A DNA stretch of 64,000 bases, from assembly GCF_001043975.1 (NCBI RefSeq), contig NZ_LABY01000047.1, positions 1 through 64,000 on the forward strand. The letters are read 5' to 3'. The stretch comes from Methylobacterium variabile (lineage in GTDB: Bacteria > Pseudomonadota > Alphaproteobacteria > Rhizobiales > Beijerinckiaceae). The notes below the pieces were generated by a model. The model had not been told where the DNA came from and did not search any database. It saw nothing but the letters and a program-made list of their open reading frames with translations. Below are positions 58,379 through 64,000 of this stretch, piece by piece (position 1 is the first letter of the stretch; each line of letters starts with the position of its first letter). The translations under genes and the position numbers were made by a program.

Positions 58379-59019
58379 GCTCTCCTCCCGCCGATCGCTG
58401 TCCAGAACAGGGCAAAGAAACGATCGATCTTGTCCGGTCCGGCGGCGCGCCCCGCGCCCATGCCGCCGAGGCCCGCGTGCTCGATGCCGCCGAAGAACAG
58501 GTCGCGCGCCAGGCCGAGGTCGAGCCCGGGCGCGATCTCGCCGGCCTCAATCCCCTCGCGCAGCAGGTCCGTCAGCAGGCGCGTGTAGCGCCGGTTGAGG
58601 GCCTGGAGGTCGCCGGCCGGATAGTCGGGTGCGGCGCGCAGCTCCCGCACCAGCAGCCGGCCGATCGCCGCCTCCTCGGCGAACAGGCGGAACTGCCGGG
58701 CGGTGAACCAGCGCAGGCGCGCCTCGGTGCCGGACAGCTCCGCCAGGGCGGCCTCGATCTCCCCGATCAGCGCGCCGTACCACTCGCCGATCACCCGGGC
58801 GAGCAGATCCCGCTTCGTCGGGGCGTAGAGGTAGAGCGTCCCCTCCGCGACCCGCGCGCGCCGCGCGATCTCGGCCACCGAGGTGCCCTCGAAGCCCCGC
58901 TCCTCGAACACGGCGCGCGCGGCCGCGACGATGTCGACCTCGCGGTCGCGGTTGTGCACCAGGGCCCGGCGCCGGCCGGGGGGCCGGTTCCGGAGCGGAA
59001 TGGGGATCTCGTCATTCAT
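58375..59019 (-). CDS. TetR-family regulator of the acyl-CoA carboxylase cluster
   Basis: A 214-residue regulator with helix-turn-helix (about 25-70: VFEERGFEGTSVAEIARRARV then GTLYLYAPTKRDLL, in parts) and a C-terminal effector domain. The ATG at 59019 was chosen since the divergent promoter lies right upstream; the frame is open beyond it. It is co-transcribed with the SDR gene (ATGA overlap). The operator at 59060-59074 covers the -10 region of the opposite carboxylase promoter, so it probably represses both sides until an acyl-CoA intermediate appears. Confidence 0.88.
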   Translation of the reverse strand: MNDEIPIPLRNRPPGRRRALVHNRDREVDIVAAARAVFEERGFEGTSVAEIARRARVAEGTLYLYAPTKRDLLARVIGEWYGALIGEIEAALAELSGTEARLRWFTARQFRLFAEEAAIGRLLVRELRAAPDYPAGDLQALNRRYTRLLTDLLREGIEAGEIAPGLDLGLARDLFFGGIEHAGLGGMGAGRAAGPDKIDRFFALFWTAIGGRRA

Positions 59020-59030
59020 GATCCCGACAG

Positions 59031-59074
59031 TTGACAGGACCCGGCGCGCTGTCAAGATAATGAGCGACGCTCAT
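59031..59074 (+). promoter_or_regulatory. Divergent promoter with TetR operator
   Basis: TTGACA (59031-59036) and GATAAT (59056-59061) form a sigma70-like promoter, with a somewhat long 19-base spacer, reading into the carboxylase operon. A perfect palindrome ATGAGCG-A-CGCTCAT (59060-59074) overlaps the -10. TTGACAG also forms an inverted repeat with CTGTCAA (59049-59055), giving a possible -35 for the opposite direction. Confidence 0.65.
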
Positions 59075-59100
59075 AATGCGATGACCCAGGGAGAGAGACG

Positions 59101-60711
59101 ATGCCGCCGATCCTGTCCGGGGTGGATCCCGGCAGCCCGGAGGGCTGCGCCAACCGGGCGGCACACCTCGCCCTGATCGAGCGGATCCGTCTGCTGGAAG
59201 CGCGGGTCGCCGCCACCTCGGCGCGCGCCGAGACGCGGTTCAAGGCGCGCGGCCAGCTCCTGCCGCGGGAGCGGGTCGGCCTGCTCCTCGACGCCGAGGC
59301 GCCCTTCCTCGAACTGTCGCCGCTCTGCGGCCTCGGCCTGCACGAGGACGACGGCGAGGACGAGGTCTACGGCGGCGGCTGCATCGCCGGCATCGGCTTC
59401 GTGTCCGGCGCGCGCTGCGTGGTGCTGGCGAGCGATTCCGGCATCAAGGGCGGGGCGGTCCATCCTCTCGGGGTCGACAAGCAGCTGCGCGCCCAGGAGA
59501 TCGCGCTCCAGAACCGGCTGCCGCTGATCCAGCTCGTCGAGAGCGCCGGCGCCAACCTGCTGCTCCAGTCCGAGATGTTCGTGCGCGGCGGCGGCATCTT
59601 CGCCGGGCTGGCGCGGCTCTCGGCGGCGGGCGTGCCGGTGATCTCGGTGGTGCACGGCTCGAGCACGGCGGGGGGCGCCTACCAGACCGGGCTTGCCGAC
59701 TACGTCGTGATGGTGCGCGGCCGCTCGAAGGTCTTCCTCGCCGGGCCGCCGCTCCTGCGCGCCGCGACCGGCGAGATCGCGGACGACGAGGCGCTCGGCG
59801 GCGCCGAGCTGCACTGCGTCACCACCGGGCTCGGCGAGTACCTGGCCGAGGACGACCGGGACGCGCTGCGGATCGCCCGGGAGATCGTGGCGGCGATCGG
59901 CTGGGCGGCGGCCCCGGCCTCCCGCGCCGGGCCTGAGCCGCTGCACGACGCCGAGACGCTCCTCGCCGCGGTGCCGCCGGACCACCGCCGCCCCTACGAC
60001 GTGCGCGAGGTGCTGGCCTGCCTGGTCGACGGCTCGGACGTCCTCGACTTCAAGCCGCTCTACGGCCCGCACACGGTCTGCGCCCATGCGAGCGTCGCGG
60101 GCCACCGGGTCGGGATCCTCGGCAACAACGGACCGATCGACGCCGCCGGCGCGACGAAGGCGGCGCAGTTCATCCAGCTCTGCTGCCAGGCCGGACTGCC
60201 GCTCGTGTTCCTGCAGAACACCACCGGCTTCATGGTCGGCACCGAGGCCGAGGCGTCCGGCATCGTCAAGCACGGCTCGAAGATGATCCAGGCGGTCACC
60301 AACGCGACCGTGCCGAAGATCACGATCCAGATCGGCGGCTCGTTCGGCGCCGGGCATTACGGCATGTGCGGCCGGGCCTTCGGGCCGCGCTTCATCTTCG
60401 CCTGGCCGAACAGCCGCACCGCCGTGATGGGCGGCGAGCAGGCCGCCCGGGTGATGACGATCGTCGGCGAGGAGGCGGCCCGGGCCCGCGGGCGCGAGCC
60501 CGACGCGGCCCGCCTGGCGACGCAAGGGGCGGCGGTGAGCGCCGCCTACGACCGGGAGAGCACCGCGCTCTTCGCCACGGCCCGGCTGTGGGACGACGGC
60601 CTGATCGATCCCCGCGACACCCGCCGGGTCCTCGCCTTCTGCCTCGACACCTGCCGCGAGGCCGAGAGCCGGCGGCTCAACCCCAACACCTTCGGAGTGG
60701 CCCGGCCGTGA
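59101..60711 (+). CDS. Acyl-CoA carboxylase carboxyltransferase (beta) subunit, methylcrotonyl/geranyl-CoA type
   Basis: A 536-residue carboxyltransferase. The N half has VLASDSGIKGGAVHPLG, VESAGANLLLQSEMF and GSSTAGGAYQTGLADY; the C half has GILGNNGPIDAAGATKAAQFIQLC, LQNTTGFMVG and IGGSFGAGHYGMCGRAFGPRF. These are typical of the 3-methylcrotonyl-CoA/geranyl-CoA carboxylase branch rather than propionyl-CoA carboxylase. It transfers CO2 from biotin on the alpha subunit (61496) to a branched enoyl-CoA. The following hydratase starts in a GTGA overlap. Substrate choice between leucine-type and terpenoid-type acyl-CoA cannot be settled by eye. Confidence 0.92.
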   Translation: MPPILSGVDPGSPEGCANRAAHLALIERIRLLEARVAATSARAETRFKARGQLLPRERVGLLLDAEAPFLELSPLCGLGLHEDDGEDEVYGGGCIAGIGFVSGARCVVLASDSGIKGGAVHPLGVDKQLRAQEIALQNRLPLIQLVESAGANLLLQSEMFVRGGGIFAGLARLSAAGVPVISVVHGSSTAGGAYQTGLADYVVMVRGRSKVFLAGPPLLRAATGEIADDEALGGAELHCVTTGLGEYLAEDDRDALRIAREIVAAIGWAAAPASRAGPEPLHDAETLLAAVPPDHRRPYDVREVLACLVDGSDVLDFKPLYGPHTVCAHASVAGHRVGILGNNGPIDAAGATKAAQFIQLCCQAGLPLVFLQNTTGFMVGTEAEASGIVKHGSKMIQAVTNATVPKITIQIGGSFGAGHYGMCGRAFGPRFIFAWPNSRTAVMGGEQAARVMTIVGEEAARARGREPDAARLATQGAAVSAAYDRESTALFATARLWDDGLIDPRDTRRVLAFCLDTCREAESRRLNPNTFGVARP

Positions 60712-61493
60712 CCCTCACCCTCGAGCGCCAGGGCCCGCACCTGCGTGCCACCCTGGACGATCCCCCGACCCGCAACGCCCTCTCGGCCGCGATGGTGGAG
60801 GCCCTGCACGGGCTGCTCGCCGGGATCGAGGCCGACGCGACCCTGCGCTCGCTCACGCTGACGGGCGCGAACGGCAGCTTCTGCGCCGGCGCCGACCTGA
60901 AGGGCGCGTTGCCTGCGCTCGACGCGCCGCCCGGGCCGGACGATCCGGTGCGCGCGCTCAACCGGGCGGGCGGGCAGCTCTTCGCGCGGCTCGACGCCTG
61001 CCCGGTGCCGGTCGTCGCGGTGGTCGACGGCCCGGCGCTCGGCGGCGGCCTCGGTCTCGTCGCCTGCGCGGACCTCGTCGTCGCCACCCCCGCGGCGCGG
61101 TTCGGCCTGCCGGAAGCGGGTCTCGGCGTTCCGCCGGCCCAGATCGCGCCCTACCTGGTGGCCCGGCTCGGGCCGGCCCGGGCCCGGCGCCTCGCCCTGC
61201 TCGGCGAGCGCCTGGACGCCGAGGCCGGCCTCGCCATCGGCCTCGTCGACATGACCTGCGCGCCGGGCGAGGTCGAGGTGCGCCTCGCCGGGATCCTCGC
61301 CGGCATCGGGCGCGGCGCCCCTGGCGCCTTGCGCACGACGAAGCACCTGCTGCGGAGCGCGGCCTGGCCGCCCGGGGACGGCTTCGTCGAGGAGGCCGCC
61401 GCCCTCTTCGCCGCGGCCCTGCGCGGCCCGGAGGGCCGCGAGGGCGTCGCCGCCTTCGCGGCGCGGCGGAACCCCGCCTGGGTCGGAGGCTGA
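60708..61493 (+). CDS. Enoyl-CoA hydratase/isomerase family protein
   Basis: A 261-residue crotonase-fold enzyme with the oxyanion motifs FCAGADLKG and VDGPALGGGLGLVACADLVVA, and GLPEAGLGVPPAQIAPYL after it. By position between the beta and alpha carboxylase subunits it matches LiuC or AtuE, which hydrate the carboxylated product (3-methylglutaconyl-CoA or isohexenylglutaconyl-CoA). The usual catalytic Glu is present in PEAGLG. The GTG start at 60708 lies in a 4-base overlap with the carboxyltransferase gene, and the stop lies 2 bases before the next gene. Confidence 0.9.
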   Translation: MTLTLERQGPHLRATLDDPPTRNALSAAMVEALHGLLAGIEADATLRSLTLTGANGSFCAGADLKGALPALDAPPGPDDPVRALNRAGGQLFARLDACPVPVVAVVDGPALGGGLGLVACADLVVATPAARFGLPEAGLGVPPAQIAPYLVARLGPARARRLALLGERLDAEAGLAIGLVDMTCAPGEVEVRLAGILAGIGRGAPGALRTTKHLLRSAAWPPGDGFVEEAAALFAAALRGPEGREGVAAFAARRNPAWVGG

Positions 61494-61495
61494 CG

Positions 61496-63451
61496 ATGAC
61501 CTTCTCCACCCTCCTGATCGCCAACCGGGGCGAGATCGCCTGCCGGATCATCCGGACCGCCCGGGCCCAGGGCTACCGCACCGTTGCGGTCTACAGCACC
61601 GCGGACGCCGATGCCCGCCACGTGCGCGAGGCGGACATCGCGGTCCCGATCGGACCCGCGCCGGCCCGCGAGAGCTATCTCTGCGCCGAGGCGATCGTGG
61701 CGGCGGCGGTGCGCGCCGGGGCCGATGCGGTCCATCCCGGCTACGGCTTCCTGTCGGAGAACGCCGAGTTCGCCGAGGCCTGCGAGGCGGCCGGCCTCAC
61801 CTGGATCGGCCCGCCGCCCGCTTCGATCCGGGCGATGGGCGACAAGGCCTCCGCCAAGCGCCTGATGCGCGAGGCCGGGGTCCCCTGCGTGCCGGGCTAC
61901 GACGGGGAGGACGACCGCGACGCCACCCTGGCGGCCGAGGCCGAGGCGATCGGCTACCCGGTCATGGTCAAGGCCTCCGCCGGCGGGGGCGGGCGGGGCA
62001 TGCGCCTCGTCCACGCGGCCTCCGACCTGCCCGAGGCCCTGGCGGGAGCCCGGGCAGAGGCGCAGGCGGCCTTCGGCAGCGGGCGGCTCCTCCTGGAGCG
62101 CGCCGTGGTCGGGGCGCGGCACGTCGAGATCCAGGTCTTCGCCGACCGCCACGGCGCCGTGATCCATCTCGGCGAGCGGGACTGCTCGGTGCAGCGCCGT
62201 CACCAGAAGATCATCGAGGAGGCCCCCTCCCCGGCCGTCGACGCCGCCTTGCGGGCCCGCATGGGGGCCGCGGCCGTCCGGGCGGCGCAGGCCATCGGCT
62301 ATGTCGGGGCCGGCACGGTGGAGTTCCTGCTCGACCGCTCGGGGGACTTCTTCTTCCTCGAGATGAACACCCGTCTCCAGGTCGAGCATCCGGTCACCGA
62401 GATGGTCACGGGCCTCGATCTCGTCGCCCTGCAGCTCGACGCGGCGCAGGGGCTGCCCCTGCCCCTCGGGCAGGACGAGGTCCGCCTCGACGGCCACGCC
62501 ATCGAGGTCCGCCTCTATGCCGAGGACCCCGCGGCCGGCTTCCTGCCGCAGACCGGCCTCGTGCGGCTGTGGCGCCCGGCGCCGCCGGAGATGGCGCGGG
62601 TGGATCACGGCCTGCGCGAGGGGGCGGCGGTGACGCCGTACTACGACCCGATGCTCGCCAAGGTGATCGCCTGGGGGCGCGACCGCGAGGAGGCCCGCCG
62701 GCGCCTGATGCGGGCCGTCGAGGCCACGGTGGTGCTCGGCGTGACCACGAACAAGGCCTACCTGCTCGCCGCCCTCGACTGGCCCGACTTCGCGGCCGGC
62801 GCGTCAACGACGGACTCGGTCGCCGTCAACGCGGCGCGGGACGCGACCATGTCGGCCGGCGCCACGCCGGCCCTGGCCTGGGCGCTCGGCGCGGCGCTCC
62901 TGGCCGGCGGCGCACCCGGGACCGGGCCGGCCTGGCGAGCGACCTCCCTGTGCCTCGCCCGCGGCGAGGAGGAGGTGCGGGTCGGCCTCGCCCGCAGCGG
63001 CGAGGGCTGGCGGATCACCCTGCCGGGCGACCAGCCGGGGAGGCCGCACGAGATCGCGGTGCTCGCGTGGTCGGGCGGCCGGGTGTCCTACGCGGCGGAC
63101 GGCCTCCTGCGGCACGCCTTCGCGGAGAGATCCGGGGACCGGCTCGATCTCGACCTCGGCGGCGGCGGCCTCACGCTCCTCGACCGGACCCGCGCGCCGG
63201 CCGCGGAGCAGGGCGCGGCGCAGGGCGGCGCCGTGCGGGCGCCGATGAACGGCACCCTGACGGCCGTGTCCGTCGCCGCCGGCGACCGGGTCGAGCGCGG
63301 CCAGCTCCTCGCCACCATCGAGGCGATGAAGATGGAGATGCGCGTGGCCGCCCCCCTGTCCGGCACCGTCTCGGCCGTGCCGGCCCGCGCGGGCGCGGCG
63401 GTCGCCGCCCGGCAGGTCCTCGTCACCATCACCCCGGAGGCCACCCCGTGA
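61496..63451 (+). CDS. Acyl-CoA carboxylase biotin carboxylase/biotin carrier (alpha) subunit
   Basis: A 651-residue fusion of biotin carboxylase (about 1-450) and biotin carrier (about 580-651). Seen are LIANRGEIACRIIRTAR, the ATP-grasp loop KASAGGGGRGMR, EMNTRLQVEHPVTE, and the carrier motif EAMKM with the biotinylated Lys612. The middle region is the BT-type domain that docks on the beta subunit. It carboxylates biotin with ATP and bicarbonate. It lies 2 bases after the hydratase gene and overlaps the next gene by GTGA. Size and order match LiuD/AtuF/MccA. Confidence 0.94.
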   Translation: MTFSTLLIANRGEIACRIIRTARAQGYRTVAVYSTADADARHVREADIAVPIGPAPARESYLCAEAIVAAAVRAGADAVHPGYGFLSENAEFAEACEAAGLTWIGPPPASIRAMGDKASAKRLMREAGVPCVPGYDGEDDRDATLAAEAEAIGYPVMVKASAGGGGRGMRLVHAASDLPEALAGARAEAQAAFGSGRLLLERAVVGARHVEIQVFADRHGAVIHLGERDCSVQRRHQKIIEEAPSPAVDAALRARMGAAAVRAAQAIGYVGAGTVEFLLDRSGDFFFLEMNTRLQVEHPVTEMVTGLDLVALQLDAAQGLPLPLGQDEVRLDGHAIEVRLYAEDPAAGFLPQTGLVRLWRPAPPEMARVDHGLREGAAVTPYYDPMLAKVIAWGRDREEARRRLMRAVEATVVLGVTTNKAYLLAALDWPDFAAGASTTDSVAVNAARDATMSAGATPALAWALGAALLAGGAPGTGPAWRATSLCLARGEEEVRVGLARSGEGWRITLPGDQPGRPHEIAVLAWSGGRVSYAADGLLRHAFAERSGDRLDLDLGGGGLTLLDRTRAPAAEQGAAQGGAVRAPMNGTLTAVSVAAGDRVERGQLLATIEAMKMEMRVAAPLSGTVSAVPARAGAAVAARQVLVTITPEATP

Positions 63452-64000
63452 GCGACATGGCCAAAGCGATCATCACCTGCGCGCTGACCGGCGTGCTGAC
63501 CGACCCGCGCCAGCACCCGGTCCCGGTCACCCCCGAGGAGATGGCCCGGGAGGCCCGGCGCGCCTTCGACGAGGGCGCCGCGGTGATGCACGTCCACGTC
63601 CGCGACCAGGGTGCCGGCCGCGGCCACCTGCCGTCGTGGGACCCCGAGGTGGCGGGCGCCGTGGTGGCGGCGATCCGGGCCGCTTGTCCGGGCGTCGTCA
63701 TCAACCTGACGACGGGCGTCGTCGGCCCCGACATCGCGGGCCCGGCCGCCTGCCTGCGCGCCCTGCGGCCGGAGATCGCCGCCTGCAACGCCGGCAGCCT
63801 CAACTACCTCAAGGCGCGGCGCGAGGGCGGCTGGGCCTGGCCGCCGCTGCTGTTCGACAACCCGGCCGAGAAGGTCGCGGCCTTCCTCGCCGTGATGGCG
63901 GAATGCGGGGCGCAGCCCGAATGGGAGTGCTTCGACACCGGCATCGTGCGCTGCGTCGACCTCTATCGCCGGGCCGGGCTGCACCGGGGCCGGGCCCGCT
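63448..64000 (+). CDS. BKACE/DUF849 beta-keto acid cleavage enzyme (cut by window end)
   Basis: The first 184 residues of a BKACE (3-keto-5-aminohexanoate cleavage enzyme) family protein; the C-terminal third lies beyond the window. Metal-ligand motif MHVHVRD, the strand INLTTG, CNAGSLNY and ECFDTG are characteristic. These zinc enzymes condense a beta-keto acid with acetyl-CoA and split it into acetoacetate and a new acyl-CoA. The GTG start at 63448 overlaps the carboxylase alpha gene by GTGA. In Liu and Atu operons a HMG-CoA-lyase-type enzyme is usual in this place, so this cluster may handle its carboxylated product differently. Confidence 0.88.
   Translation, partial: MSDMAKAIITCALTGVLTDPRQHPVPVTPEEMAREARRAFDEGAAVMHVHVRDQGAGRGHLPSWDPEVAGAVVAAIRAACPGVVINLTTGVVGPDIAGPAACLRALRPEIAACNAGSLNYLKARREGGWAWPPLLFDNPAEKVAAFLAVMAECGAQPEWECFDTGIVRCVDLYRRAGLHRGRAR

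Overview
The window is high-GC DNA (roughly 70% by eye) from an alphaproteobacterium of the Hyphomicrobiales, most like Methylobacterium. The grounds are gene style, an EcfG-type stress promoter, a ROSE-like RNA thermometer upstream of an hsp20 gene, and two families of palindromic repeats scattered between operons. No database search was possible, so organism and product names rest on recognition of motifs and gene order. No rRNA, tRNA or CRISPR array was seen.

Layout. 1-5 kb is a patchy accessory stretch: small secreted proteins, an alpha/beta hydrolase, a VapBC toxin-antitoxin pair, a decayed IS3-family transposase, a DUF4440-like pseudogene and repeats. 5-45 kb is largely an amide, nitrile and amine catabolic region. 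An IclR regulator is divergent from a Rieske oxygenase, a glutamine-synthetase-like ligase, a periplasmic binding protein and an acetamidase/formamidase. On the minus strand, amiC-amiR lies upstream of a nitrilase-family amidohydrolase, a binding protein and LivH/LivM-LivG fusion/LivF. On the plus strand, a peptide-type binding protein is followed by three overlapping amidase-signature genes. A Urt/Fmd-like ABC transporter is followed by a Rhodococcus-type nitrile-pathway amidase, an ABM-domain protein and a GMC oxidoreductase. An AraC regulator is divergent from a fifth amidase, and a TetR regulator from a sixth.

Between the fifth and sixth amidases sit an Hsp20 gene with an EcfG promoter and a ROSE-like leader, and a KaiC-like ATPase overlapping a hybrid histidine kinase. 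45-47 kb holds a DJ-1/PfpI protein, a small protein and a TetR regulator, with the same 14-base operator upstream of both the small gene and the TetR gene. 47-53 kb holds a broken secreted-protein gene, an unusual membrane-transporter/hotdog-thioesterase fusion and a GGDEF-EAL protein. 53-57 kb is a probable cAMP module: a Crp/Fnr regulator, a FecR-domain protein and a CHASE2 adenylate cyclase. 57-64 kb is a divergent acyl-CoA carboxylase cluster (SDR, TetR, carboxyltransferase beta, enoyl-CoA hydratase, biotin carboxylase alpha) ending in a BKACE-type beta-keto acid cleavage enzyme cut by the window edge.

How it fits together. Several transport systems feed six amidases, one nitrilase-family enzyme and one formamidase-type enzyme. 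Each block has its own regulator (IclR, AmiC/AmiR, AraC, TetR), which suggests that different amides or nitriles are handled separately. The AmiC/AmiR pair is followed by a leader carrying an intrinsic terminator just before the nitrilase gene, the arrangement expected of ANTAR antitermination. Long palindromic repeats lie at the 3' ends of several of these blocks.
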